A stretch of 64,000 bases of DNA from Sphingorhabdus sp. M41 (GCF_001586275.1 NZ_CP014545.1:1700501-1764500); one strand, 5' to 3'; shown: positions 27,381 to 37,888, counted from the stretch's first letter. Program-made: numbers and translations. The notes: generated by a model from the letters alone, not told the origin.

Positions 27381-28964
27381 GTGCGTGAGATTGGAATTGT
27401 GGGCAGCGGACCCATGGCAATTTACCTGCTGAAATATCTCGCTGCCAGCGAAGAACCGCTTTCGATCACCATTTTCGAAGCCTCGCCATCGGCAGGGATG
27501 GGCATGCCGTACGATCCCGACCTGAATGCAGATTATATGCTGTGCAACGCCTTTAGCCGCGAGATCCCTGCCCCTGTGCGGCCGCTGATTGACTGGCTCA
27601 AGGACCGTCCGGCCCGCGAACTCAGCGAGTGGGAATTATCTGCCCACGACCTGACAGCCCGCGCATTTTATCCCCGCGTGCTGATCGGGGAATATCTCCA
27701 TTCACAATTCGGTGAACTATGCGAAAATGCGCGCTCTGCTGGCCACAAAGTCAAAGTGCTTACGGACAGCCGCGTGACCGACCTTGAGGGCGCCGGCAAG
27801 GCGAAAGCGACCATTCACTATGTGTCAGCTCAGATCGATGAAACGGCACAGTTCGACATCGTCGTAATCGCTTCGGGCCATAGCTGGCCCGACATTCCCG
27901 AAATCGACGGGGTAAAGCTAGTATCGCCATGGCCCTATACGAATATCACCGACCTGGCCGAGAATGATATCGGTGTTCTCGGTTCCTCGCTGTCAGCGAT
28001 CGATATCGTGGTGGCCCTTGGTCATGCCCATGGTCAGTTTGAGGAAAACGGGGATAGAATCAGCTGGTTAGCGAATGATGTCGATGATGCGCTGCGGATC
28101 ACCATGGTGTCGCACATGGGAATCATGCCAGAAGGCGATTTCTATTATCCCTTTCCCTATCAGCCGCTGACATGCCTTACCGATGAGGCAATCGAGCAAG
28201 AGATTGACCGCGGACAACACGGTCTTCTGGATCGCGTGTTCACACTTCTATGTGACGAACTGGACTCGGTTGATCCCGAATATCTGGACAGTTTGCCCAA
28301 GACCGCGAGAACCGTAGAAGGCTTTGCACCGGCATATTTTTCTCGTCGACGCGAGCTCGGTGGGTTGCGAGCGGTCAAACGGGATCTGGCCGGATCGCGC
28401 GAGACCATGCGGCGCAAGGAAACCATCCCCCATCGCTATGCCTTGCTTCGCGGCCACGAGGCATTTGATCGCATATTGCGAGAGCTGACAGAAGCAGATT
28501 ATGCGCTTTTCCTCGATCATCTCATGCCGGTCTTTGCCGATTGTTATGCTGCTGTGCCGCACCTTTCTCTCGCTCGTGTCACAGCGCTGTACGATGCTGG
28601 TGTGCTTGAGCTTGTGGCAACTGAGGAAGGAGCCGAATTTAGATCAACGGAAGATGGTGGTATCGAGGTGGATACCGAGGATGGCCCCACGCGATTTGAT
28701 GTCATGGTTGATGCGCGCGGACAGGCTCCGGCAAGTTTGAAGGATTTGCCCTTTCCCGGACTGGTCAACGCTTTAAGCGATCCCGAAAGTCCGGTGTTGC
28801 AGCCGTTCGCGCTGGACTTTGCCCAGGATGTAGAAAGTCAGATTTACTGTCTGGCAATACCGCAGGTCTTGGAACGCCATCCGTTCTCGCAGGGTTTGGT
28901 CGAATGCTCGCATCAAGCACGCCGTGTCGCTGAGGATATATTGCGCGTTGCGACGGATGGCTGA
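27381..28964 (+). CDS. FAD/NAD(P)-binding protein
   Basis: A 527-residue protein with an N-terminal dinucleotide-binding motif, IGIVGSGPMAIYLLKYL (GxGxxA), and the following PYDPDLNADYMLCNAFSRE typical of the FAD-NAD(P)-binding family PF13454. A second nucleotide motif (IVVIASGHSWPDIPEI, then IGVLGSSLSAIDIVVAL) is also present. The reaction is unknown. GTG at 27381 is chosen: AAAGGGA lies about 9 bases upstream and the glycine motif begins at once, whereas the ATG at 27273 adds 36 unlikely residues. No enzyme partner is adjacent. Confidence 0.8.
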   Translation: MREIGIVGSGPMAIYLLKYLAASEEPLSITIFEASPSAGMGMPYDPDLNADYMLCNAFSREIPAPVRPLIDWLKDRPARELSEWELSAHDLTARAFYPRVLIGEYLHSQFGELCENARSAGHKVKVLTDSRVTDLEGAGKAKATIHYVSAQIDETAQFDIVVIASGHSWPDIPEIDGVKLVSPWPYTNITDLAENDIGVLGSSLSAIDIVVALGHAHGQFEENGDRISWLANDVDDALRITMVSHMGIMPEGDFYYPFPYQPLTCLTDEAIEQEIDRGQHGLLDRVFTLLCDELDSVDPEYLDSLPKTARTVEGFAPAYFSRRRELGGLRAVKRDLAGSRETMRRKETIPHRYALLRGHEAFDRILRELTEADYALFLDHLMPVFADCYAAVPHLSLARVTALYDAGVLELVATEEGAEFRSTEDGGIEVDTEDGPTRFDVMVDARGQAPASLKDLPFPGLVNALSDPESPVLQPFALDFAQDVESQIYCLAIPQVLERHPFSQGLVECSHQARRVAEDILRVATDG

Positions 28965-29004
28965 AGCAAATTCTTTTCAGAGGTGCATTTGCTAATGGGA
29001 GGGT

Positions 29005-29078
29005 TGGAGCGGGTGAAGGGAATCGAACCCTCGTCGTAAGCTTGGAAGGCTTCTGCTCTACCATTGAGCTACACCCGC
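29005..29078 (-). tRNA. tRNA-Gly (anticodon TCC)
   Basis: A 74-base tRNA with encoded CCA. The acceptor stem GCGGGTG/CACCCGC, D-arm GCTC/GAGC, anticodon loop CTTCCAA between GAAGC and GCTTA, and T-arm GAGGG-TTCGATT-CCCTT all fold. The anticodon TCC reads GGA/GGG glycine codons. It lies downstream of glpD on the same strand and converges on the FAD-protein gene. Confidence 0.95.
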
Positions 29079-29132
29079 ATTTCCAGATCGACCGGATGGG
29101 CCGCTATTGCCACTGCTTTTATGGTCCGTCAA

Positions 29133-30653
29133 TCAGGAAAGGTCGAGATTTGCCTTTGTGTGCTGTTCCCGTTGATCAAACCATCGTGCCACAGCCTGCT
29201 GCTCGGCGTCGGTCATATGCAGACCCAGTTTTGAACGGCGCCAGAGGATATCCTCGGCCGTGCAGGCAAATTCCCGATCGATCAGCCAGCGGATCTCGTT
29301 TTCCGTCAAACCGGCACCGAATAACTGGCCCAAATCCGAAACGGTCTTGACCTTTTCAAGAATGATCGCGGTATCGGTGCCATAGGCTCGAACAAGACGG
29401 TGCAGGGTGGATCGCTCGATAAAATCCCATCGATCCGCATATTTATCGACCAGGGCGTCAAAACCGTCGGGCAGAAAATCACCGCCGGGCAGAGCTGCTC
29501 CTTTTGTCCAGTCATCGCCATCTACATCCAGAGCGTCCGACAGCGTCCGGATTGCTTGCAGCGCCAGCACCCGATAAGTCGTAATCTTGCCGCCGAAGAT
29601 CGAGAGCACCGGGGCACCATTTTCCTTATCATAATCAAAGACAAAGTCGCGCGTTACCGTGGCAGCGCTGCGGCTGTGATCATCGAACAATGGGCGGACT
29701 CCGGAATAAGTCCACTGGATATCGTCCGGGGTAACCGGCTTTGCGAAATATTCGCTGGCGGCATCGCATAAATAGGCAATCTCGTCGTCACTGATCTTGG
29801 CATCGCCCTCGGCATAGCTCCATGGCTCGTCGGTTGTGCCGATGAGCGTGTGATCGCCTTCATAGGGAATCGCGAAGATGATACGGCCGTCCTTGTTCTG
29901 GAATATATAGCTGTGATCGCCCCGATATTTGCGTTTCACGACGATATGACTGCCCTTGACCAGACGCAGCTTCGCCGCATGGTTGCTGCGGTCATATAGC
30001 GCCGTGACCGGATCAACCCAGGGGCCAGCGGCATTGACGAGAATCTTAGCCTGCTCGGTCCTTGTCTCTCCGTGCCGCCGGATCTGCAAATCCCAGTGAT
30101 CCGCACTTCGATCCAGTCCGACACATTCCGCTCGAGTCCGGATCTCGGCACCCCTGTCAGCGGCATCGCGGGCAGTCAGCGCCACAAGCCGGGCATCCTC
30201 GACCCAGCAATCGGAATAGGCGAAGCCTTTTTTCAGGCGCTTCTGCAACGGGTCACCACGATGATCCTTAAGTAAGTTGAGGCTCTTAGTGCCCGGTAAT
30301 ATGTCGCGACCACCCAGATGATCGTAGAGAAACAGACCAAGGCGCAGCAGCCAGGCAGGCCGCATGCCTTCATCAACGGGCAGGACAAAGTGCATCGGCC
30401 AGATGATATGCGGGGCTGCGCGCAACAGCACTTCGCGTTCCTTCAGCGCCTTGCGAACGAGATTGAACTCATAATGCTCGAGATAGCGCAGGCCGCCGTG
30501 GACCAATTTGGTGCTGGCAGACGAAGTATGCGAGGCAAGGTCGTCGCGTTCGACCAGCAGGACCTTAAGCCCCCGGCCCGCTGCGTCGCGCGCAATTCCG
30601 ACGCCATTAATGCCGCCGCCAATGATGGCCAGATCATACATCGCCGCCGTCAT
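29133..30653 (-). CDS. glpD: Aerobic glycerol-3-phosphate dehydrogenase GlpD
   Basis: A 506-residue membrane-associated flavoprotein that oxidises glycerol-3-phosphate to DHAP and feeds electrons to ubiquinone. The FAD motif YDLAIIGGGINGVGIARDA, the HTSSASTKLVHGGLRYLE segment and IGTTDEPW are characteristic. ATG at 30653 or 30641 may be used; neither has a strong ribosome site. It is divergent from glpK with 107 bases between, so both may share an operator for a GlpR-type repressor, which is not in the window. Confidence 0.94.
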   Translation of the reverse strand: MTAAMYDLAIIGGGINGVGIARDAAGRGLKVLLVERDDLASHTSSASTKLVHGGLRYLEHYEFNLVRKALKEREVLLRAAPHIIWPMHFVLPVDEGMRPAWLLRLGLFLYDHLGGRDILPGTKSLNLLKDHRGDPLQKRLKKGFAYSDCWVEDARLVALTARDAADRGAEIRTRAECVGLDRSADHWDLQIRRHGETRTEQAKILVNAAGPWVDPVTALYDRSNHAAKLRLVKGSHIVVKRKYRGDHSYIFQNKDGRIIFAIPYEGDHTLIGTTDEPWSYAEGDAKISDDEIAYLCDAASEYFAKPVTPDDIQWTYSGVRPLFDDHSRSAATVTRDFVFDYDKENGAPVLSIFGGKITTYRVLALQAIRTLSDALDVDGDDWTKGAALPGGDFLPDGFDALVDKYADRWDFIERSTLHRLVRAYGTDTAIILEKVKTVSDLGQLFGAGLTENEIRWLIDREFACTAEDILWRRSKLGLHMTDAEQQAVARWFDQREQHTKANLDLS

Positions 30654-30760
30654 AAAGTAACTGGCGATTTCCGCAATGCTGCAATGCAATATAACGGGCT
30701 TTTGCTTGCCTTTTGGATGCGAACTTTTAGCGTGTAACGGATTAGCGAGAGCAGGATTTT

Positions 30761-32230
30761 ATGGCACAGAATATATTGGTGATCGACGAGGGTACGACAT
30801 CTACCCGAGCGATGCTGTTCGACCGGCAGGGCATGCTCCACGGGTCGCAGCAGGAAGCCTTGCAGCAATTTTATCCGGCACCCGGCCTGGTCGAGCATGA
30901 TGCAAAGGAAATCTGGGACAAGACCCTGCGCTGTTGTGAAAAAATGATCGAACAGGCAGGCGGTGCCGACAAAATCTCTACGATTGGCATCACCAATCAG
31001 CGGGAGACCGTTGTCGCGTGGGACAAACGCAGCGGCGAGCCGCTGTGCAGGGCAATCGTCTGGCAGGATCGACGGACAGCGGAGACATGCAACAGATTGA
31101 AGGCCGAGGGTCTGGAACCGATGGTTCAGGCCAAAACCGGCCTGCTGCTTGACCCCTATTTTTCCGGCAGCAAAATCGGCTGGATGCTGGAACACTATCC
31201 GGAGGTCCGAGCAGCGGGAGACAATCTGGCGTTCGGCACAATCGAATCCTATCTTATCTACCGGCTGAGTGGCGGGCAACATGTCACGGATGCCAGCAAT
31301 GCCAGCAGAACCATGCTGATGGCGCTGGATGGCGATGACTGGGACAATGAACTGCTGGCAATGTTCGATATTCCCAAATCAGCGCTGCCGCGGATTGTCG
31401 ACTGTGCGGGAGAAATTAGCTGCACCGCTGCTGATATGTTTGGCGGCTCTATTGCCATTAGTGGCGCGGCTGGCGATCAGCAGGCGGCAACCATCGGTCA
31501 AGCTTGCCTGGAGGTCGGTCAGACCAAGGCGACCTTCGGTACCGGCGCGTTCATTCTCACCAATAGTGGAGATATCGCTCCCAGATCGGAGAACCGGCTG
31601 CTGTCGACCGTCCTCTATCAGCACCAGGGCAAAAGGACCTACGCTCTGGAAGGATCCGTTTTTGTCGCCGGCAGTCTGATGCAATGGCTGCGAGACGATA
31701 TTGGCTTGCTGAAATTTGCCGGCGAAAGCGAGGAACTGGCAAGGTCCGTCCCCGACAATGGTGGGGTCTATCTGGTCCCTGCCCTGTCAGGACTGGGCGC
31801 ACCACATTGGCGTGCCGATGCCACCGCGAGCATTTCCGGGCTCAGCTTTTCCTCGAAAAAGGCCCATATCGCCCGGGCTGCACTGGAATCCATGTCCTAT
31901 CAATGTCACGATTTGAAAACTGCCTTTTCGGCTGATGGGGTCGACTGGCAAAATCTGCGGATCGATGGCGGTATGGTGGCGAATGACTGGATGGTGCAGG
32001 ATCTCGCAGACATATTGGATATTACCGTCGAGCGACCGGAATTTTTTGAAACCACCGCATTGGGAGCTGCAATGCTGGCAGCGGTAGGTTCCGGGATTTA
32101 TGCTTCACTTGCAGAAGCGTCAGTGATGATATCCGGGCTCACCGCCTATGAACCGTCGCTCGACGACGATATTCGTGCGGAGCGTCTCGCAGGATGGCAA
32201 AGAGCTGTGGACGGAGTGCTGCGCACCTAG
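30761..32230 (+). CDS. glpK: Glycerol kinase GlpK
   Basis: A 489-residue FGGY-family kinase that phosphorylates glycerol to glycerol-3-phosphate for GlpD. The N-terminal ATP-binding loop VIDEGTTSTRAMLFD, the GITNQRETVVAWD segment and IDGGMVANDWMVQ near the C-terminus are diagnostic. A GAGCAGGA ribosome site precedes the ATG. A strong bidirectional terminator follows, separating it from petC. No glpF uptake facilitator is adjacent. Confidence 0.95.
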   Translation: MAQNILVIDEGTTSTRAMLFDRQGMLHGSQQEALQQFYPAPGLVEHDAKEIWDKTLRCCEKMIEQAGGADKISTIGITNQRETVVAWDKRSGEPLCRAIVWQDRRTAETCNRLKAEGLEPMVQAKTGLLLDPYFSGSKIGWMLEHYPEVRAAGDNLAFGTIESYLIYRLSGGQHVTDASNASRTMLMALDGDDWDNELLAMFDIPKSALPRIVDCAGEISCTAADMFGGSIAISGAAGDQQAATIGQACLEVGQTKATFGTGAFILTNSGDIAPRSENRLLSTVLYQHQGKRTYALEGSVFVAGSLMQWLRDDIGLLKFAGESEELARSVPDNGGVYLVPALSGLGAPHWRADATASISGLSFSSKKAHIARAALESMSYQCHDLKTAFSADGVDWQNLRIDGGMVANDWMVQDLADILDITVERPEFFETTALGAAMLAAVGSGIYASLAEASVMISGLTAYEPSLDDDIRAERLAGWQRAVDGVLRT

Positions 32231-32298
32231 ATTGTGCAGCTTTAAATATTGCCGCAGTCGCTAGCGCAACAGGCCAGATAATCCTGTTCGCTGGACAT

Positions 32299-32328
32299 AA
32301 AAAAGCCCGCGGTTAAGCGGGCTTTTTT
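32299..32328. terminator. Bidirectional terminator between glpK and petC
   Basis: A perfect 12-base inverted repeat (32299-32310 and 32317-32328) with a GC core (GCCCGC/GCGGGC), a 6-base loop, and A/T runs on both flanks, so it works on both strands. It lies 68 bases after glpK and 17 bases past the petC stop. Confidence 0.9.
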
Positions 32329-32345
32329 CACATATCAGACTGTGA

Positions 32346-33194
32346 TCAGTCTTTCTTTTTCTGCGCTTTCAAGTCCGCCCAGATATATTGGTAGGACATA
32401 TAGGCCAGGATTGTCGCGATCAGCAGGAAGGCCAATACCGCCCAGCCCGTCTGGTGCCGTTCTTCCAGCTTGGGCTCTGCAGTCCAGATCAGGAAAGCCG
32501 AGACGTCTTCTGCCATCTGAGAGACCGTCGCCTTGGTGCCGTCAGAATAACTGACCTGATCTTCCGATACCAATGGCGGTGCCATGGCGAGGTTCAGGTT
32601 CGGGAAATAGGGATTGTGATGCAATCCCGGTCCCGGACGTTCTGCTTCCGGCAGTTTAGCCAGTTTGGCAGGGTCGGTTTCATAGCCAGTCAGCAGCGAA
32701 TAGACATAGGGACCGCCATTGGGGCGCGCCTTGGTCATCAACGACAGGTCCGGCGGAATTGCGTTGTTGTTGGCAGCGCCAGCAGCAATATCATTAGCAA
32801 ATGGCTTGGGAAATTTATCCGCTGGCAAACCGGGACGCGTGGTCATTTCGCCGGTATCCGGATCAGCATCCGGTGTTCCGATCGACCAGTTGGCAGCAAT
32901 CGCCTTCACTTCGTCTTCATTATAGCCGATTTCTTCCAGGTTACGGAAGGCAACGAGCCGCAGTGAATGGCAGGCTGAGCAGACCTCTTTATAGACCTGA
33001 AAGCCGCGCTGAAGTTGCTGGCGATCAAATTTCCCCAGCGGTCCGTCGCTGGTGAAAGAGATATCCTTAGGCTCAGGCACATGATGCGATTCAGGCAGCC
33101 CTTCGCTGACAACCGTCACCGCGCCCATCACGAAGGACACCAGCAGCCAACCGCTAAAGAACAGGCCAACCAACAATCCGAAAATTCTTACCAT
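32346..33194 (-). CDS. petC: Cytochrome c1 of the bc1 complex
   Basis: A 282-residue subunit that passes electrons from the Rieske cluster to cytochrome c. It has an N-terminal signal/anchor (GLLVGLFFSGWLLVSFVMG), the haem-binding CSACHSLR (C-x-x-C-H), the conserved PPDLSLMTKAR loop, and a C-terminal membrane anchor (VLAFLLIATILAYMSYQYIW) followed by a Lys tail. It is the last gene of the petABC operon, 22 bases after petB. Confidence 0.94.
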   Translation of the reverse strand: MVRIFGLLVGLFFSGWLLVSFVMGAVTVVSEGLPESHHVPEPKDISFTSDGPLGKFDRQQLQRGFQVYKEVCSACHSLRLVAFRNLEEIGYNEDEVKAIAANWSIGTPDADPDTGEMTTRPGLPADKFPKPFANDIAAGAANNNAIPPDLSLMTKARPNGGPYVYSLLTGYETDPAKLAKLPEAERPGPGLHHNPYFPNLNLAMAPPLVSEDQVSYSDGTKATVSQMAEDVSAFLIWTAEPKLEERHQTGWAVLAFLLIATILAYMSYQYIWADLKAQKKKD

Positions 33195-33216
33195 TTCTTC
33201 AAATCCTCAAAATACT

Positions 33217-34485
33217 TTAGCTGGCTTTTTCAAGCGGCTTGCCGGTCACGGCTTCGGTGATGCTGTTGGGCAGCGGCAACGGTTTTTCGATCCGCGACAG
33301 CAGCGGCAGGATGATCAGGAAATAGGCGAAATAATAGGCGCCTGCGACCTGGCTCATCATCACATATGGTTCAGCCGCCGGGGCACCACCACAATAGAAC
33401 AACACGGCGGTGGCGAAGAGCAGGATCCAGAAAGCCATCCGCATTTTAGGGCGATAGGTACCCGACCGCACCGGACTTGTATCGAGCCATGGCAGGAAGA
33501 ACCAGACCAGGATCGCCGAGAACATCGCCAGTACGCCGAGCAATTTTGCCGGGATGAACAGGAAGTCAAAGGTGAAGGCACGGAGAATCGCGTACCACGG
33601 CCAATAATACCATTCAGGAACGATATGCGCCGGTGTCGAAAGCGGGTTGGCCGGAATATAATTGTCCGGATGGCCCAGCGCGTTCGGCAGGAAGAACATC
33701 ATGATCGTGAAGATGATCAGGAATACGCCCAGTCCGAAACCGTCTTTGGCGGTATAATAGGGATGGAACGGGATCGTGTCCTGAGGCCCCTTGATATCAA
33801 CGCCCGTAGGATTGTTGGAACCGGGAAGGTGCAAAGCCCAGATATGCATGATGATCACGCCAGCGATTACGAATGGCAGCAGATAGTGCAGCGAGAAGAA
33901 ACGGTTGAGCGTAGCATTGTCCGGCGCAAAGCCACCGAGCAACAATTCCTGAACCGGCTTGCCGACAAGCGGAATGGCTTCGAACAGACCGGTAATCACC
34001 TTCGCACCCCAGAAGCTCATCTGGCCCCATGGGAGCACATAGCCAAGAAAACCGGTAGCCATGGCAAGCAGATAGATAACCACGCCGAGCAGCCAGACCA
34101 TTTCGCGCGGCGCCTTGTAGGAACCATAAAAGAGACCGCGGCCAATATGCAGGTAAAGGGCGATGAAGAAGAAGCTGGCACCATTGGCATGGGCGTAGCG
34201 AATCATCCAACCGCTGTTCACATCGCGCATGATATGCTCGACCGAATCAAAAGCGAGACCGGCATTGCTGGCATAATGCATGGCCAGGATGATTCCGGTC
34301 ACGATCTGGATGACCAGTGCAACGCCGGCAAGCGAGCCGAAATTCCAGAAATAGTTCAGATTGCGCGGAGTCGGATAGCCTGCGCCAACACTATTGTACA
34401 TCAAACGCGGCAGGGGGAGTTTTTCATCCATCCACTGCATGAAGGGATGGGATGGCGTATATTGTTTTGCCCAAGGAAAGCTCAT
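33217..34485 (-). CDS. petB: Cytochrome b of the bc1 complex
   Basis: A 422-residue membrane protein with eight spans carrying both b haems. The quinol-site PEWY motif is present in [18 protein letters not shown], and the paired haem His lie in the second and fourth spans (TGIILAMHY and [33 protein letters not shown]). It oxidises ubiquinol and pumps protons by the Q cycle. Order and short gaps (13 and 22 bases) show an operon with the Rieske and c1 genes. Confidence 0.95.
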   Translation of the reverse strand: MSFPWAKQYTPSHPFMQWMDEKLPLPRLMYNSVGAGYPTPRNLNYFWNFGSLAGVALVIQIVTGIILAMHYASNAGLAFDSVEHIMRDVNSGWMIRYAHANGASFFFIALYLHIGRGLFYGSYKAPREMVWLLGVVIYLLAMATGFLGYVLPWGQMSFWGAKVITGLFEAIPLVGKPVQELLLGGFAPDNATLNRFFSLHYLLPFVIAGVIIMHIWALHLPGSNNPTGVDIKGPQDTIPFHPYYTAKDGFGLGVFLIIFTIMMFFLPNALGHPDNYIPANPLSTPAHIVPEWYYWPWYAILRAFTFDFLFIPAKLLGVLAMFSAILVWFFLPWLDTSPVRSGTYRPKMRMAFWILLFATAVLFYCGGAPAAEPYVMMSQVAGAYYFAYFLIILPLLSRIEKPLPLPNSITEAVTGKPLEKAS

Positions 34486-34498
34486 TTTCTTCTGTCCT

Positions 34499-35062
34499 TT
34501 AGCCGATTTTCACGACGGTATCTGATAGAAATTCATATTCTGGCACATCCAGATTTCTGGGCGCCGGACCTTTGCGAATGCGGGCAGCTGTATCGTAGCT
34601 CGAACCGTGACAAGGGCAGAAATATCCGCCAAACTCGCCCTTGTCTTCGCCCTCGGAAGCGCCGAGCGGAACACAACCCAGATGGGTGCAAACACCCAAG
34701 GTGATCAGCCAGTTTTCCTTACCGGCCTTGGTCCGTTCTCCCAAGGTCTGCGGATCGCGCAGCGAGGAAACATCCACCGCATTGGCTTCACCGATTTCCT
34801 TGTCGGTCAGATTGCGAACAAAAACCGGCTGCTTGCGCCAGAGGATTTTGATCGCCTGTCCGCGATCAATAGCCGAAATATCGAGATCGACCGACGCCAG
34901 CGCGAGAACATCTGCGCTTGGATTCATCTGATTGACCAACGGGAATACGGTAGCAACCGCCCCGGCACCAGCGAAGCTCACTGCTGCGATATTGATAAAG
35001 TCCCGGCGGCGAACGCCGCTTTCTTCTGCGACTGCCGTTTCAGCTGTTTCAACCGTTGCCAT
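34499..35062 (-). CDS. petA: Rieske iron-sulfur subunit of the bc1 complex
   Basis: A 187-residue subunit. A twin-arginine signal/anchor ([21 protein letters not shown]) is followed by the soluble domain with the 2Fe-2S ligands [10 protein letters not shown] and CPCHGSS and the disulfide Cys between them. It shuttles electrons from quinol to cytochrome c1. ATG at 35062 is chosen because it directly precedes the Tat region; the frame is open for 81 more residues, which run antisense to trmL. Confidence 0.95.
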   Translation of the reverse strand: MATVETAETAVAEESGVRRRDFINIAAVSFAGAGAVATVFPLVNQMNPSADVLALASVDLDISAIDRGQAIKILWRKQPVFVRNLTDKEIGEANAVDVSSLRDPQTLGERTKAGKENWLITLGVCTHLGCVPLGASEGEDKGEFGGYFCPCHGSSYDTAARIRKGPAPRNLDVPEYEFLSDTVVKIG

Positions 35063-35238
35063 GCAAACAAGCCCTATAGAAAATTTATGACCCCTGAACT
35101 GCCTGGGTATTCGATGCTGCGTTACAACAGATTGAACAGGCAGTGAATTGCGGGCCTGATAGCCGCGAAGGATAGGGTTTGCCAACAGGGAATTTTCGAT
35201 TGACCAAACATTCACTTCTCGGTCATGGTGACCGGCCC

Positions 35239-35697
35239 ATGAGGATAGCATTGTATCAACCCGAGATTGCGGGAAATTTAGGAACAATATTAAGGACTTG
35301 CGCATGCCTAGACGTGCCAGTCGACATCATAGAACCTTGTGGATTTCCGTTCAGCGACCGTAGTTTAAAACGAGCCGGAATGGATTATTTCGAGCATGTT
35401 CGGTATACCAGACATGCCGACTGGGATGCATTCCGTGCAACTGTTGATTCCCCGGAATCAAGGATTATCCTGCTCTCCAGTAAAGCAGAAGCACCGCATC
35501 ACAGATTCGCCTATCGCGAGAATGATATTCTTTTGTTTGGATCGGAAGGATCAGGAGTTCCCCTGACTATACATGACCAATGCGATGGTCGAATCACTAT
35601 CCCGATGAAACCGGGCATGCGCAGCTTGAATCTGGCGGTATCGGCTGGCATGGCCTTGGGCGAAGCACTTAGACAAACAGGACAATTTCCGGAATGA
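35239..35697 (+). CDS. trmL: tRNA (cytidine/uridine-34 2'-O)-methyltransferase TrmL
   Basis: A 152-residue SPOUT methyltransferase that 2'-O-methylates the wobble base of tRNA-Leu. The knot motifs are complete: IALYQPEIAGNLGTILRTCA, LLFGSEGSGVP and IPMKPGMRSLNLAVSAGMAL. ATG at 35239 (MRIALYQPE) is the family start. It is divergent from petA and overlaps hemF by 4 bases. Confidence 0.93.
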   Translation: MRIALYQPEIAGNLGTILRTCACLDVPVDIIEPCGFPFSDRSLKRAGMDYFEHVRYTRHADWDAFRATVDSPESRIILLSSKAEAPHHRFAYRENDILLFGSEGSGVPLTIHDQCDGRITIPMKPGMRSLNLAVSAGMALGEALRQTGQFPE

Positions 35698-36551
35698 CCT
35701 CAGCATTGGATGATCAGCAACGCACGACCCAGACGTGGTTCAAGGAACTGCGCGACCAGATTTGTGCGGAATTTGAAAAAATTGAGTCGGAGGCGGGCAG
35801 CGAAGCCGCCTTCGAATATATTCCATGGGATCGGCTGAATCCCGATGGCAGCCCTGGTGGAGGCGGTACCCAGGGTCTGATGAAGGGAAAAATATTTGAA
35901 AAGGTGGGAGTGAATATCTCCACCGTGGACGGCGTGTTCAGTGAAGAATTCAAGGCCCAGATCAACGGCGCGGAAGAAGATCCGCGATTCTTCGCCACCG
36001 GGATCAGCCTGGTTGCCCATATGGCAAACCCCCATGTTCCGGCCGTGCACATGAACACCCGCTTCCTGTGCACCACCAAGCGCTGGTTTGGCGGTGGTGC
36101 CGATCTCAATCCCGCGATTCCCTATGACGAAGATACCGAGGCGTTTCACGCCCGCTTCCGTTCGGCCTGCGCCTTGCACAATCCGGAATATTATCCGCGG
36201 TTCAAAAAATGGGCGGATGACTATTTCTATATTCCCCATCGCAAGGTGCATCGCGGCGTCGGCGGGATATTCTATGACCATATCGAACTGGACAAAGAAG
36301 CAGATTTTGATCGCCACTTTGCCTTCACGCAGGACGTCGGACGAGCGTTTCTGGACATATTCCCGAAACTGGTGCGCAAGCGCATGAATATGGAATGGAC
36401 CGCGGAAGAAAAGCAGCAACAGCTGGAATGGCGCGGTCGCTATGCCGAGTTCAATCTGGTCTATGACCGGGGTACGACATTCGGGCTCAAGACCGGCGGC
36501 AATGTCGATGCTATCCTGATGAGCCTGCCGCCGGAAGCCAAGTGGGTCTGA
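35694..36551 (+). CDS. hemF: Oxygen-dependent coproporphyrinogen III oxidase HemF
   Basis: A 285-residue enzyme that decarboxylates coproporphyrinogen III to protoporphyrinogen IX with O2. The motifs GGGGTQGLMKG, HMNTRFLCTTKRWFGGGADL, FYIPHRKVHRGVGGIFYDH and EFNLVYDRGTTFGLKTGG are family hallmarks. It is translationally coupled (ATGA) to trmL. The location beside the bc1 operon fits haem demand, but it is on the opposite strand. Confidence 0.95.
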   Translation: MTSALDDQQRTTQTWFKELRDQICAEFEKIESEAGSEAAFEYIPWDRLNPDGSPGGGGTQGLMKGKIFEKVGVNISTVDGVFSEEFKAQINGAEEDPRFFATGISLVAHMANPHVPAVHMNTRFLCTTKRWFGGGADLNPAIPYDEDTEAFHARFRSACALHNPEYYPRFKKWADDYFYIPHRKVHRGVGGIFYDHIELDKEADFDRHFAFTQDVGRAFLDIFPKLVRKRMNMEWTAEEKQQQLEWRGRYAEFNLVYDRGTTFGLKTGGNVDAILMSLPPEAKWV

Positions 36552-36561
36552 ATATCTGACG

Positions 36562-37140
36562 ATGGCACCGCAAGACGTCCCCACCGGCCGGGTCGCGACG
36601 ATCATCACTCATCTGGAGATGAACGAGAAGCCGGCCCTGCCCCCAGTCAATTCCAGCCTTTTACTGGAAAGCTGGCCGAATCCGGCGGTCGAGGAATATT
36701 GCGCGCTGTTCCGAAAAGTTGGTGAACCCTGGATGTGGATATCGCGGCTGTTGACGGCTCCAGATGAACTGGAGGCGATTCTTGATGATCCGGCGGTGGA
36801 AATCTCGATCGTTCGCGATGGCAACCAGCCTGTCGGCTTCATCGAACTGGATTTTCGGGTGCCCGGCCAGTGCGAAATTGCCTTTTTCGGGCTGGTACCC
36901 TCCATGAATGGCAAGGGCCATGGCCGCTGGATGATGAATCAGGCGCTGAATCTGGCGTGGCGCGACGGGATTGAGCGGGTCTGGCTACATACGTGTACGC
37001 AGGATTCGCCGCGCGCCCTGCCCTTTTATCAGCAATGCGGCTTCCGAATTTTCAAACAACAAATCGACATGATCGAGGATCCGCGTCTGACAGGCCATTT
37101 GCCGATGTCAGCCGCTCCGCATGTGCCGATTATCCGCTGA
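36562..37140 (+). CDS. GNAT-family N-acetyltransferase
   Basis: A 192-residue protein with a GNAT fold at about residues 55-175. Acetyl-CoA-binding motif A is seen as FFGLVPSMNGKGHGRWMMNQAL (Q/R-x-x-G-x-G/A variant, GKGHGR), and motif B as HTCTQDSPRALPFYQQCGF. The substrate is unknown. Two starts are possible (ATG 36562, or ATG 36622 giving MNEKPALPP). It lies 10 bases after hemF and converges on the membrane protein gene with 4 bases between stop codons. Confidence 0.82.
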   Translation: MAPQDVPTGRVATIITHLEMNEKPALPPVNSSLLLESWPNPAVEEYCALFRKVGEPWMWISRLLTAPDELEAILDDPAVEISIVRDGNQPVGFIELDFRVPGQCEIAFFGLVPSMNGKGHGRWMMNQALNLAWRDGIERVWLHTCTQDSPRALPFYQQCGFRIFKQQIDMIEDPRLTGHLPMSAAPHVPIIR

Positions 37141-37144
37141 AAGC

Positions 37145-37888
37145 CTAGAAAACGATGTCGGTTTTCTTGCCGCTCAACTCGATGTAGATTGATACAATCA
37201 CGGCCGTGAGGATGAGTTGAAAAGCGGTCCCGGTTAGCGAAGCAATCAGATTTTCAACAAATGGCCAGCCTGTGCCACCGGTAGCCAGGCCAGCAACGAC
37301 GCCGACGACCGCTCCAAGAACGCCAATGGTGATCGTACCGACTACCGCGATAATCAGGATGAAGAGCAAGATCGAAAAACCGTTGCCTTTGGTCAATGCC
37401 CAGCTTCTTTTAAGCAATTCGACAGGATTGCGTTCCCCTTGATCGGCGAGCACTACCGGCACCAGAACCAGTCGACTGGTAAGATAAAGGCCGGGAATGA
37501 TAAACAGAAAGAATCCCGGCAATGTCACTAGCGCAGTCAGCAAATTGGCAATCAGATAAAACACGAACAATTTGAGCGCAGCGATCAAATTTTCTGCGAC
37601 GGTGTTGCTGCGCGAAGGGGCAAGAGAGAAATAGATCGCCAGGCCACCGAAGCTGATCACGAGATTGGAAGCCAGTATCGAAAAGGCGTTTTCGTTAAAA
37701 TAGGCCGAATATATAGCGATAATTCCACTCATATCCTCATCGCCGTTAAAAACCGGCGGGACGACATATTGAGCGAATAATATGGTTGGCAAAAAGAGAA
37801 AGACACCTGCAATTGCGAGTATTGCCTCTTTATGCGTGCCGAGCAGGGCCATCGCACCATTCCAGCATTGCATATAGTTGAGCTTCAT
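37145..37888 (-). CDS. Multi-span membrane protein, YciC-like
   Basis: A 247-residue integral membrane protein with about six spans (for example [58 protein letters not shown]). The loop [21 protein letters not shown] is typical of the YciC/UPF0259 and 'glycerophosphoryl phosphodiesterase membrane domain' groups, whose function is unknown. Its 5' end is divergent from lipB, 72 bases away. Confidence 0.75.
   Translation of the reverse strand: MKLNYMQCWNGAMALLGTHKEAILAIAGVFLFLPTILFAQYVVPPVFNGDEDMSGIIAIYSAYFNENAFSILASNLVISFGGLAIYFSLAPSRSNTVAENLIAALKLFVFYLIANLLTALVTLPGFFLFIIPGLYLTSRLVLVPVVLADQGERNPVELLKRSWALTKGNGFSILLFILIIAVVGTITIGVLGAVVGVVAGLATGGTGWPFVENLIASLTGTAFQLILTAVIVSIYIELSGKKTDIVF

Noticed and set aside
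28765-29064. 99-residue minus-strand frame running into the tRNA
   Set aside because: Its first residues are translated from the tRNA-Gly gene and the rest is antisense to the FAD protein.
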